In this document: positions 34,546 through 42,300 of the stretch, in pieces | How the letters are laid out: every line of letters begins with the position of its first letter | How positions within the stretch are numbered: position 1 is the stretch's first letter | Source: Sulfurovum sp. UBA12169 | GTDB lineage: Bacteria > Campylobacterota > Campylobacteria > Campylobacterales > Sulfurovaceae | Direction: 5' to 3' | NCBI GenBank assembly: GCA_002742845.1 | Contig: DLUH01000005.1 | Location: forward strand, 556,485-620,484 | DNA: 64,000 nt | Position numbers and translations under genes: made by a program | The notes under the pieces: generated by a model | The model's database searches: none | The model's input: the letters and a program-made list of their open reading frames with translations, nothing else | What the model was told of the DNA's origin: nothing

Positions 34546-35907
34546 TTACCCCACCATCCAGGCAAGATATTTTTTCTTTTTGATCTTAATCTCTTTTAAT
34601 GCTTTTAAAACTTTATTTGCCACTGAGTGATGAAGTGCGACATAAGACTTTGTGTCGGCAATATATATCTTTCCTATCAATTTATGTTCAACGCCTATCT
34701 CTTTGCATAGAGTACCCAATATATCTGCGGCGCGCAGTTTGTTTTTTTTGCCGCCATTGATACAAAGTGTCTCATACTCAGATGTCATTTTAAATGCTGT
34801 ATCGACACGCAACTCTTTGATGTCTGCCGTGCGGGCCGAAGAGGTGATATAGGAGCATTTGGCGCTCTCTTTGGGTTCATAGAGAGAAATTGCCGTTCCT
34901 GTGGCGTCCGCACGCCCGGTGCGTCCGATACGATGGGTATAGACTTCTTTGTCAAAAGGCAAATCATAATTGATAATAAGCTCAATACCTTTAATGTCCA
35001 GGCCTCTTGAGGCAACATCGGTAGCCACAAGAATGCGTTTGGAACCATTGGAAAAAACAATGACAGATTCGTTGCGTTCTTTTTGTTCCAGGTCGCCATG
35101 TATGTCGATGGCAGAATGTCCTTGATGATGCAATGCATCAGTAAGAGATATGGCTTGCGCTTTTGTATTGCAAAAAATAAGCAGAGATTCCGGTTTGTAA
35201 GAGTGTATAAGGGTTGTGAGGGTTTTAAATTTATCAGAAGTCTCATAAACTATCTCATCTATTTTGGCACTTTCTTGGAGCGTATCTACCTTGAGGGTAA
35301 GAGGCTGTTTTAGGAGGGCTTTGGCCAATTTTTCTATCTTCTGCGGAAAAGTGGCCGAGAAAAGAAGCGTCTGTTTGGATCGAGGCATGTTGGAGCCAAT
35401 TTTGATGATCTCATCATAGAAACCCATATCCAGCATGCGGTCTGCTTCGTCAAGCACAAGGGTGTTAATGCTATCGAGCACAAGTGTCTCTTTGGCAAGA
35501 TGATCCTGGATACGCCCCGGTGTGCCTATAAGTATATGCGCCCCCTTGGCAAGCGATTGAGCCTGCGTACGAAGCGGTACGCCCCCATAGAGTGTAATGA
35601 TCTTGAGATTCGCTTTATACGAGGCTACTTTTCGAAGTTCGACAGCTATTTGGTCTGCCAATTCTCTGGTGGGCGTGATAACAATAGTTTGAGGTTTGTT
35701 TTGGTTGATATCTGTACGCATGATGCAGGGCAGGCCAAATGCCAGAGTTTTGCCTGAACCGGTCTTGGATTGTGCGAGGATATCTTTGCCCTCCAAAATA
35801 GGAACAATAGCTTTATCTTGTATCTGTGTCATTTGGCTAAAGCCCAAAGAGGCTAGATTTTCTAAAAGTGCCTGAGGTATTTCTTTGATAGTATTGAATG
35901 TTTTCAT
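34546..35907 (-). CDS. dbpA: DEAD-box RNA helicase DbpA
   Basis: ATP-dependent RNA helicase (453 aa) acting in 50S subunit assembly through the 23S rRNA peptidyl-transferase hairpin. Helicase motifs are TQIQ, AQSKTGSGKT (Walker A), VLDEADRMLDMGF (DEAD), SATF, and HRIGRTGRAD. The C-terminal 75 residues (KNKLRAADILGTLCKEIG...) form the DbpA RNA-recognition domain that separates it from RhlE/SrmB types. No clear ribosome site precedes the ATG. It is monocistronic; a hairpin for the gene behind it lies upstream at 35982. Confidence 0.93.
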   Translation of the reverse strand: MKTFNTIKEIPQALLENLASLGFSQMTQIQDKAIVPILEGKDILAQSKTGSGKTLAFGLPCIMRTDINQNKPQTIVITPTRELADQIAVELRKVASYKANLKIITLYGGVPLRTQAQSLAKGAHILIGTPGRIQDHLAKETLVLDSINTLVLDEADRMLDMGFYDEIIKIGSNMPRSKQTLLFSATFPQKIEKLAKALLKQPLTLKVDTLQESAKIDEIVYETSDKFKTLTTLIHSYKPESLLIFCNTKAQAISLTDALHHQGHSAIDIHGDLEQKERNESVIVFSNGSKRILVATDVASRGLDIKGIELIINYDLPFDKEVYTHRIGRTGRADATGTAISLYEPKESAKCSYITSSARTADIKELRVDTAFKMTSEYETLCINGGKKNKLRAADILGTLCKEIGVEHKLIGKIYIADTKSYVALHHSVANKVLKALKEIKIKKKKYLAWMVG

Positions 35908-35969
35908 GATGTCGTTAATGTCCAGTGTGTCGTATATTGGTGATAAAAGAAGTGCAAAAATAATGCTTA

Positions 35970-35998
35970 AAGAGAAAGGGAGTGAGTCAAAGACTCAC
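35970..35998 (-). terminator. rho-independent terminator after the DUF465 gene
   Basis: On the minus strand GTGAGTC and GACTCAC (35982-35998) form a perfect 7-bp stem with a three-base loop and are followed by TCCCTTTCTCTTT. It ends the rpmB-kchA-argJ-DUF465 unit. Confidence 0.7.
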
Positions 35999-36006
35999 AG
36001 AAAAAC

Positions 36007-36231
36007 TTATGCTTGAGATTTTTTATACTCTAAAATCATTTGATAGGCTTCATCTTTTAGTCTAAGCTTCTCTTTTTTGATCGTCTCAAGTTCCATGTCG
36101 GTCAATGCAAGACGTCCCTCATCCGCATCTTTGGCTTTTTGATCTAATTCATTGTGTTTTTCAAAAATTTTAGCAAAATGTGCATTCTCTTGTTTAAGCT
36201 GGCTGATTTCGTCTCTATATTCATGTAGCAT
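36007..36231 (-). CDS. DUF465 (YdcH-like) coiled-coil protein
   Basis: A 74-residue, highly charged coiled-coil protein of the DUF465/YdcH family, with the typical signature YRDEISQLKQENAHFAKIFEKHNELDQ followed by LTDMELETIKKEKLRLKDE. Members are widespread and of unknown function. It lies 74 bp downstream of argJ on the same strand and ends at a clear terminator. Confidence 0.85.
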   Translation of the reverse strand: MLHEYRDEISQLKQENAHFAKIFEKHNELDQKAKDADEGRLALTDMELETIKKEKLRLKDEAYQMILEYKKSQA

Positions 36232-36305
36232 ATGTACTCCTAGTAGTCATTTATATAATTTTATCGTTTTTGCGGTTAGAATCGTATTAATAGTAAGAGA
36301 TTCTC

Positions 36306-37517
36306 TTAGGTTCTGTACTCTGCATTGATTTTCACATATTCATAGCTTAAATCACAGCCGTAAGAGGTATAAGCCCCATCTCCCAAGCCTAAGTCGCATG
36401 TGACTTTAAAGCTTTCTTGTTTCATAATTTTGTAGGCTTCATTTTCACGTGCTTTATCCAGTTCTCTATGCTCACCTGAATAAATAAGCAGATCATCATA
36501 ATAAATGGAGAGCGTACGGTCATCGCATGCTATACCGCTCGCCCCAATCGTAGAAGCGATACGCCCCCAATTTGGATCTTCCCCAAAAAGCGCTGTTTTG
36601 ACAAGCAGTGAGTTGCTAAGCGCTCTTGAGGCTTTTTTGGCTTCATCTTGGTTTTTAGCGCCTTTTACTTCAAATGCGACAAGTTTGTTTGCCCCTTCGC
36701 CGTCTTTAAGGATAAGCATGGCCAGTTCGAACATAATTTTCTCCAATGCTTTGGCAAAAGCTTCTTTATGATAGCTTCCGCTTTGTTTGTTGGCAAGAAG
36801 CAAAACCGTATCGTTGGTCGAGGTATCGCCGTCGACAGAGATGCGGTTGAAAGAGTTTTCGGTTGCATCGTTAAGCAGTTCGGTCATATCGGCTTTAGGG
36901 ATATCGGCATCGGTAATCACAAAACAGAGCATGGTTGCCATCGCAGGATTGATCATGCCCGCGCCTTTACAGATAGCTCCGATGTGAAACGATCCTCCGT
37001 TTTCAAGTTCTACTTTGTAGGCAAGCTCTTTTTTGAAACTGTCTGTTGTCATGATAGCTTTTGCCGTCTGATCGGAATTTCTGGCATTGAAATCGAGTGT
37101 ATCGAATGCAGAAGCGATTTTGTCGATCGGCAAACGATACCCGATTACACCCGTCGAGCTCATGACCGGATTAAGAACGTCGATCTTTTTTGAAAGAGAA
37201 GAGAAGAGAGTGTCAATATCTTCGATGCCTTTTTCTCCTGTCATGGCATTGGCATTTTTGGCATTCATCAGTATAAAATTGGTTTGAAAATCTTTAGGAT
37301 ATTTTTGAAAATGTTTGATGGGCGCCGCCTGGAAAACATTGGTGGTAAACACCGCAGCAATATCACAAGGCGTATCGCTGCGTATAAAAGCAACATCGCC
37401 GGCGATCTCATTTGACTTTGAATCTGACGGTTTGGTGCGCATACCCACATTGGCAGCACCGAAAAAAAAGCCTTGCACGTTTTCAAGGCCGTTCTTTAAA
37501 GGGAAAAGTTTAAACAT
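36306..37517 (-). CDS. argJ: bifunctional glutamate N-acetyltransferase / amino-acid acetyltransferase
   Basis: ArgJ moves the acetyl group from N-acetylornithine to glutamate in the cyclic arginine pathway. The 403-residue precursor is self-cleaved at the conserved Ala-Thr in KGAGMINPAMATMLCF, leaving Thr as nucleophile. Other signatures are NAMTGEKGIEDI-type segments, VDGDTSTNDT and the invariant C-terminal YVKINAEYRT. Its start overlaps the end of kchA by 8 bp, showing translational coupling to an unrelated channel gene. Confidence 0.95.
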   Translation of the reverse strand: MFKLFPLKNGLENVQGFFFGAANVGMRTKPSDSKSNEIAGDVAFIRSDTPCDIAAVFTTNVFQAAPIKHFQKYPKDFQTNFILMNAKNANAMTGEKGIEDIDTLFSSLSKKIDVLNPVMSSTGVIGYRLPIDKIASAFDTLDFNARNSDQTAKAIMTTDSFKKELAYKVELENGGSFHIGAICKGAGMINPAMATMLCFVITDADIPKADMTELLNDATENSFNRISVDGDTSTNDTVLLLANKQSGSYHKEAFAKALEKIMFELAMLILKDGEGANKLVAFEVKGAKNQDEAKKASRALSNSLLVKTALFGEDPNWGRIASTIGASGIACDDRTLSIYYDDLLIYSGEHRELDKARENEAYKIMKQESFKVTCDLGLGDGAYTSYGCDLSYEYVKINAEYRT

Positions 37518-38655
37518 ATTTGAGCTCCTCTGGTTTTTCTTTTTTGCGTATGATTTTTTTGGCTTTACTGATACCTTCGCTTGTGCCTATCAGTAAAAGT
37601 TTTGATTCGGGCATGATAATAATATCCCCCTTAGGCATAGGTATGAATTTATCATCTTTTTGACGTATTCCGATGATTGTTACATTGGCAATGTCTCTTA
37701 AGCGCGCAGTTTTGATCATTTTAAGCGCAAGCCAAGAGGTTTTTGATACTTTCGCCTCTTCCATATCAAGCGGTGTATCTCTTTTGTACAGAAATTCCTG
37801 TAAAAGATTTTCCATGTCGGGTCTTGCCGCCATAGCATTGACGCGTTGCGCCAAAAGTGATGTGGCGGTGACTACCCTGTCTGCGCCCAGTTTAAGCAGT
37901 TTTTCGTCATCTTCTTGATTTTGTGCACTGGAGATGATAAGAAATTTTCTTGCACGATGAATTTCTGTTTCATAAAGTCGTGTCGATGCGATAGCGGCAA
38001 TGTTATCCGCCACGTTGTCTGCGAGTGTGATGAGGCCTTTGGCGCTGGAAAGATGAGATTTCAAAATACCTTCTTGGGTATGAGGCTGGGCAGACACAAA
38101 GTAGGGATAGCGGTATTTTTTAGCTATCTCTTCGAGATCTTCTCTGGGATCAACAACGACAAAGGGGATGTGATTTGCACGAAGTTCTTTGGTGACCTGT
38201 ATGGTAAATTCATTGTGGTAGCAGACAACAAAATGGTATTTAAGTCTGGCAATCTCATAAAGCATTGTGCGCTCCTTGGCAGTTTTTTGAAATTCACCCT
38301 TTTTGACTACTTCTACGATAATACCTATGGCGATGGAAAACACAATAAAACCAAAGATAATCAGGGTAATCGTAAATATTCTTCCCAAGTCAGAGATGGG
38401 ACGTATCTCTCCAAATCCTACCGTAGTAAAGGTGACGCCGGTTTGGTAGATAGCGTCCATAAGGGGAAAATCATCAATGATCATGTAGCCCATGGTGCCG
38501 ATAAGCATCATAAAAACAGTAAGAATGAGCGGAAGTCTAAAAGAGGCTAAATGGGAATAATACTCATCATTTAGTGTAATATGCGGTTTGGGGGCGCTTC
38601 TCCAGCCGAGAAACGTTTTTAGTGTGGCAATAGCACTCAAAATGCTATATCCCAA
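37510..38655 (-). CDS. kchA: potassium channel with RCK/TrkA-N domain (KchA-type)
   Basis: A 381-residue two-TM potassium channel. The outer helix is at about 37-60, the pore has selectivity filter TTVGFGE in place of the usual TVGYGD, and the inner helix is at about 90-115. Then come an RCK domain (FVVCYHNEFTIQVTKELR, with the usual GxGxxG eroded to CYHNEF) and a TrkA-C domain. The GFG filter and the rpmB neighbour match H. pylori KchA, reported as needed for colonisation. Loss of the glycine motif suggests that it does not bind NAD in the usual way. It lies 9 bp downstream of rpmB. Confidence 0.88.
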   Translation of the reverse strand: MGYSILSAIATLKTFLGWRSAPKPHITLNDEYYSHLASFRLPLILTVFMMLIGTMGYMIIDDFPLMDAIYQTGVTFTTVGFGEIRPISDLGRIFTITLIIFGFIVFSIAIGIIVEVVKKGEFQKTAKERTMLYEIARLKYHFVVCYHNEFTIQVTKELRANHIPFVVVDPREDLEEIAKKYRYPYFVSAQPHTQEGILKSHLSSAKGLITLADNVADNIAAIASTRLYETEIHRARKFLIISSAQNQEDDEKLLKLGADRVVTATSLLAQRVNAMAARPDMENLLQEFLYKRDTPLDMEEAKVSKTSWLALKMIKTARLRDIANVTIIGIRQKDDKFIPMPKGDIIIMPESKLLLIGTSEGISKAKKIIRKKEKPEELKYV

Positions 38656-38664
38656 AAAGGGATA

Positions 38665-38874
38665 TTAGTTGGCTGCTGTAGCTTTGGCAGCTTGTTTTTT
38701 CATTGTTCTAAGTGTAGAAGCAGCAACTTTGATACGCTGAGTCGTCCCGTCTTCCAATGTGATTTTCACCGTTCTAATGTTTGGAAGCTGTCTTCTTTTT
38801 GTTTTGTTGTTTGCATGAGAAACATTATTTCCCGTAAGCGGTCCTTTGCCTGAAACTGAACATTTTCTTGACAT
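38665..38874 (-). CDS. rpmB: 50S ribosomal protein L28
   Basis: Large-subunit ribosomal protein L28 (69 aa), basic, with the N-terminal signature [20 protein letters not shown] and [10 protein letters not shown]. It is a non-zinc form, with one Cys only. A minus-strand TATAAT (38940-38945) lies about 65 bp upstream of the ATG. It heads the rpmB-kchA-argJ-DUF465 operon. Confidence 0.97.
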   Translation of the reverse strand: MSRKCSVSGKGPLTGNNVSHANNKTKRRQLPNIRTVKITLEDGTTQRIKVAASTLRTMKKQAAKATAAN

Positions 38875-39062
38875 GATAATACCTTCTATGTAATGTAGAC
38901 TTCATACGTTTGGATATGAAACCTCGAATATTTTGTGCGATTATAGAAAAAAATAGCATAAAATTTGCTTAAGGCGTGTTTTGATTGTGTCTGAAATTCT
39001 CTTTTCCTTTAAAATACACAAAGGATTGAATAAAATTTGGCAATGCCAAATCTACGGTATGC

Positions 39063-39068
39063 TATAAT
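39063..39068 (+). promoter_or_regulatory. extended -10 promoter of rpe
   Basis: TATGCTATAATCGCA contains a TGN-extended TATAAT at 39063-39068, about 33 bp before the rpe ATG. No -35 is evident, as expected for an extended -10. Confidence 0.6.
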
Positions 39069-39100
39069 CGCATTCATTAAATTAACAATGAGGATTATTT

Positions 39101-39742
39101 ATGTTAGTTGCCCCAAGTATACTTTCTGCTGATTTTGGATATTTGGCAAGGGATGTGGAAGCCATCTGCGAGGGCGGTTGCGATTTTGTGCATGTGGATG
39201 TGATGGACGGGCATTTTGTGCCAAATCTCACGATAGGTCCTGTAGTTGTGGATGCAGTGGCCACAGCCGCCACTAAACCCCTTGATGTTCATTTAATGGT
39301 GCAGAACAACAGCTTTTTTGTTGATCTGTTCGCACCGTTAAAGCCTGAATTTATCTCTTTTCATATCGAAGAAGAAAAACATCCTCACAGGCTTATACAA
39401 AAAATCCGTTCTTTGGGCATTCGTCCGGCTATTGTGCTCAATCCGCATACACCTCCCGAAGCCATAGAGTTTTTGCTTGAAGATGTAGATATGGTTTTGC
39501 TGATGAGTGTCAACCCCGGATTTGGCGGACAAAGGTTTATCTCTTCTGTGATTGAAAAAGCCAAACGCCTTAAAAAGCTTATCATGCAAAAAAATCCCGC
39601 ATGCCTTATAGAGGTCGATGGCGGCGTGAATGATGAAAACGTAAAGCTTCTTGAAGAAGCAGGCGTAGATGTCGTAGTCGCAGGTTCATTTGTTTACGGC
39701 CATCCCGAAGGAATTAAAGAAGCTATAGCTTCTTTAAGATAA
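39101..39742 (+). CDS. rpe: ribulose-phosphate 3-epimerase
   Basis: Rpe interconverts ribulose 5-phosphate and xylulose 5-phosphate in the pentose phosphate pathway. The 213-residue TIM barrel has the metal and catalytic motifs APSILSADFGYLA, HVDVMDGHFVPNLTIGP, DVHLMV, LMSVNPGFGGQ and EVDGGVN. It is the first gene of an rpe-trpF-dnaQ run; rpe next to dnaQ also occurs in H. pylori. Confidence 0.97.
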   Translation: MLVAPSILSADFGYLARDVEAICEGGCDFVHVDVMDGHFVPNLTIGPVVVDAVATAATKPLDVHLMVQNNSFFVDLFAPLKPEFISFHIEEEKHPHRLIQKIRSLGIRPAIVLNPHTPPEAIEFLLEDVDMVLLMSVNPGFGGQRFISSVIEKAKRLKKLIMQKNPACLIEVDGGVNDENVKLLEEAGVDVVVAGSFVYGHPEGIKEAIASLR

Positions 39743-39754
39743 AAAGAGAGAAAA

Positions 39755-40348
39755 ATGACTAGAGTCAAGATATGCGGAATCACAAATCTTCAGGATGCAC
39801 TGGATGCAGTCGAGTGCGGAGCAGATGCGTTGGGATTTGTATTTTACGACCAATCGCCACGCTATATTGATCCCGAGCAAGCAAAGCAGATCATCGATAA
39901 ACTGCCTCCTTTTATAGAAAGAGTGGGGCTGTTTGTGGATGAAAAGGCTGAAACAATCAATAGGATATGCAAATATACAGGCATCTCTTTGGCGCAAATT
40001 CATTTTGATGCAGACGAAGAGCTGACGGATGCAATTGATTTCAAAACCCTCCCGGTGGTAAGGGCAAAAAGCATCGAAGAGCTGGATAAATTTAAAAATA
40101 GATATCGTCTTATAGATGTATATAGCCGGGCATACGGCGGTACAGGCGATCGTCTTGACCTCTCATGGTTCAAAAACAGGGATTGTTCGAAGATGATTCT
40201 TGCAGGAGGACTCACGCCTGAAAACCTTGACGAAATAAAGGGCTTTGGATTTTACGGTGTTGATGTCAGTTCCGGCGTTGAAGCGGCAAAAGGCAAGAAA
40301 GATCCTAAGAAAGTAGCACAGTTTATAGCAAATGCGAAATGTATTTAG
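39755..40348 (+). CDS. trpF: phosphoribosylanthranilate isomerase
   Basis: TrpF carries out the Amadori rearrangement of phosphoribosylanthranilate in tryptophan synthesis. The 197-residue TIM barrel has the catalytic Cys in RVKICGIT near residue 7, DALGFVFYDQSPRYI, and the general-acid Asp in YRLIDVYS. GGVLPEN-type LAGGLTPENLDEI and VDVSSGVEAAKG bind phosphate. It lies apart from the other trp genes, and its end overlaps dnaQ by 17 bp. Confidence 0.95.
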   Translation: MTRVKICGITNLQDALDAVECGADALGFVFYDQSPRYIDPEQAKQIIDKLPPFIERVGLFVDEKAETINRICKYTGISLAQIHFDADEELTDAIDFKTLPVVRAKSIEELDKFKNRYRLIDVYSRAYGGTGDRLDLSWFKNRDCSKMILAGGLTPENLDEIKGFGFYGVDVSSGVEAAKGKKDPKKVAQFIANAKCI

Positions 40349-41132
40349 TGAACTAACCAACGCCTTTCGCAAGAATAGAGGCATACTCTCTTCGGAGCGG
40401 TACAAACAAATTGTGATGAAGCACACTACGCTATTGGAAGACAGTGATACGATTTTTATTTTGCTGCAAGCTTCCGGATATCCTATTGTGCAGGAAGATG
40501 AACAGTATCGTTTGGAAACCTTCTTTACTTCCCATGAAGAACAGCACTACTGTGTCATAGACATAGAAACCAACGGAAGCAAACCCGGAACGTCCCAGGT
40601 GATAGAGATAGGGGCGGTGATGATGCAGAACGGCCGGATCATTGACAGCCTGGAAACTTTTGTGGAGTGTGCCTTTTTGCCCGAGTATATCACTAAAATA
40701 ACAGGCATAGAGCCGACCGATCTCATTGGTGCACCAAGCCGAAAAGAGGCATTGACCAGGTTGCGGCATTTTATGGGAGATGCGGTTTTTGTAGCGCATA
40801 ATGCCGATTTTGATTATAATTTTTTAAATGCCTCTTTCGACCGGTTTGGGTTGGGGACCATAGGTAATCCTAAGCTTTGCACGATTGATCTGGCTAAGCG
40901 CACGTTTGAGAGTGAGCGGTATGGATTGGCATATCTGATCGAATCTTTACAGATAGAGACGGCTACCCATCACCGCGCCTACAGTGATGCGCTGTGTGCA
41001 GCAAGGGTGATGCAAAAAAGCTTTGAAACACTTCCGGGATATGTGAGTACAACCGATGATCTGCTGCAATTTTCACTTTCAAGCAAAAAAAGCAGAAGAG
41101 CAAGCAAAGAACAATCGGGCATCACTCCTTGA
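40332..41132 (+). CDS. dnaQ: DnaQ-family 3'-5' exonuclease (DNA polymerase III epsilon-like)
   Basis: A 266-residue DEDDh exonuclease. The exonuclease core has Exo I DIETNGS, Exo II AHNADFDYNFL and Exo III HHRAYSDALCA. An N-terminal extension of about 70 residues is shared by Campylobacterota DnaQ proteins and precedes the catalytic domain. It probably proofreads for the replicative polymerase. It overlaps trpF at the 5' end and converges, with an 11-bp overlap, on the EI24 gene. Confidence 0.88.
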   Translation: MRNVFSELTNAFRKNRGILSSERYKQIVMKHTTLLEDSDTIFILLQASGYPIVQEDEQYRLETFFTSHEEQHYCVIDIETNGSKPGTSQVIEIGAVMMQNGRIIDSLETFVECAFLPEYITKITGIEPTDLIGAPSRKEALTRLRHFMGDAVFVAHNADFDYNFLNASFDRFGLGTIGNPKLCTIDLAKRTFESERYGLAYLIESLQIETATHHRAYSDALCAARVMQKSFETLPGYVSTTDDLLQFSLSSKKSRRASKEQSGITP

Positions 41133-41769
41133 GGACGTGGTGTAAAAACAGTATTTGTGCAAATATCGGTGCAAATATATTCATGACCGGAATATAATTG
41201 AAAAGTGAAGCGATGATGGCAATGGTTCTTGCTTTTTTGTTTTTTTCTTTGCGTATCTGCCTGTCTTTTATAAACAAAGACCCCACTTCATAGATCGTCG
41301 GTTCCTTGATGAGAACAGACCAAAGATAAAGCATGACCAGCTGACCTAGCACGGGGATAAACAGCAAGGGGATGCAGAGTATAAAAAGTACCAAAAAAAC
41401 AAGACTTGCTTTTGCTGTTACCGCCGCAGAAGCAGCGATAGTCGGCTGTCCTGTGACGGGAGTGTCCGGGTAATGCTTTTTTGCCAATTTGATCAAAAGA
41501 GTTTCGCTGTAAAGCGACGTAAACAGGGTGATTAAAACGATAAAAAACATATATCCAAAAGCGAATGTTGCTATGGATGCGCCTGTTGTTTGCAGCCACT
41601 CCAAAGGTATCCATTGAAGATAAGAAGCGATAAAATCCAACACGCTGTTCCAAAATATCCACATCGGCGCAACGGTAAGAGTCAGCGCCCCAAGCGCTAT
41701 TTTAAATACAAACAAAATAACATCTTTTCCCAAGAGATCGCCCAGCGTCCTGGAAATCGTTTGGTTCAT
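41122..41769 (-). CDS. EI24-domain membrane protein (CysZ-like)
   Basis: A 215-residue membrane protein of the EI24/CysZ-like family with four hydrophobic blocks (about 20-45, 65-90, 115-150, 180-205) and the recurring IPVLGQLVMLYLWSVL motif. CysZ relatives move sulfate, but this subgroup is uncharacterised and the substrate should not be assumed. The ATG abuts the stop codon of the gamma-carbonic anhydrase gene (TAGATG), indicating translational coupling in a ppk-carbonic anhydrase-EI24 operon. Confidence 0.8.
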   Translation of the reverse strand: MNQTISRTLGDLLGKDVILFVFKIALGALTLTVAPMWIFWNSVLDFIASYLQWIPLEWLQTTGASIATFAFGYMFFIVLITLFTSLYSETLLIKLAKKHYPDTPVTGQPTIAASAAVTAKASLVFLVLFILCIPLLFIPVLGQLVMLYLWSVLIKEPTIYEVGSLFIKDRQIRKEKNKKARTIAIIASLFNYIPVMNIFAPIFAQILFLHHVLKE

Positions 41770-42300
41770 CTATCGGTATTCGTTTTTAAACGCTACATAG
41801 CGTGCCGCAGAGGCATAAAGCTCTTTCACCTCTTCTTCTGTGAGTTCCCGTACCGCTTGGGCAGGGCTTCCCATGATAAGGCTGCGCGGAGGAAATTTTT
41901 TGTTTTTTGTCACCAAAGCACCCGCGCCCACAATTGATTCTTTTCCGATGACGGCACCGTCAAGTATGGTTGCGCTCATGCCGATCAGACAGGCATCTTC
42001 AATAGTGCAGCCATGGAGCATGACGCGGTGCCCCACCGTTACGTCATTGCCGATGATGGTGGGGTGGCCGTCACTCATATCTTCATTTTTATGGTGGGTG
42101 ACGTGTATCATGCTGAGATCTTGGATGTTGCTTCTGTCGCCTATTTTGATGTAGTGAACGTCACCGCGCACTACACAGCCAAACCATACGGCGCTGTCTT
42201 CTCCCATCTCCACGCGCCCGATCACTGATGCGCCTTGGGCTATCCAGGCATTTTGTTTAAGCCGAGGTGTCCACTCTTTAAATGATAGCAGCATTGTCAT
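41770..42300 (-). CDS. gamma-carbonic anhydrase family protein
   Basis: A 176-residue left-handed beta-helix protein with hexapeptide repeats (VIGRVEMGEDSAVWFGCVVRG, TIEDACLIGMSATILDGAVIG). Metal-ligand histidines of the gamma class are seen in MIHVTHHK and in GHRVMLHGC. The family includes carbonic anhydrase-like and PaaY/YrdA-type proteins; enzymatic activity cannot be confirmed. It overlaps the ppk stop by 4 bp (ATGA). Confidence 0.9.
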   Translation of the reverse strand: MTMLLSFKEWTPRLKQNAWIAQGASVIGRVEMGEDSAVWFGCVVRGDVHYIKIGDRSNIQDLSMIHVTHHKNEDMSDGHPTIIGNDVTVGHRVMLHGCTIEDACLIGMSATILDGAVIGKESIVGAGALVTKNKKFPPRSLIMGSPAQAVRELTEEEVKELYASAARYVAFKNEYR

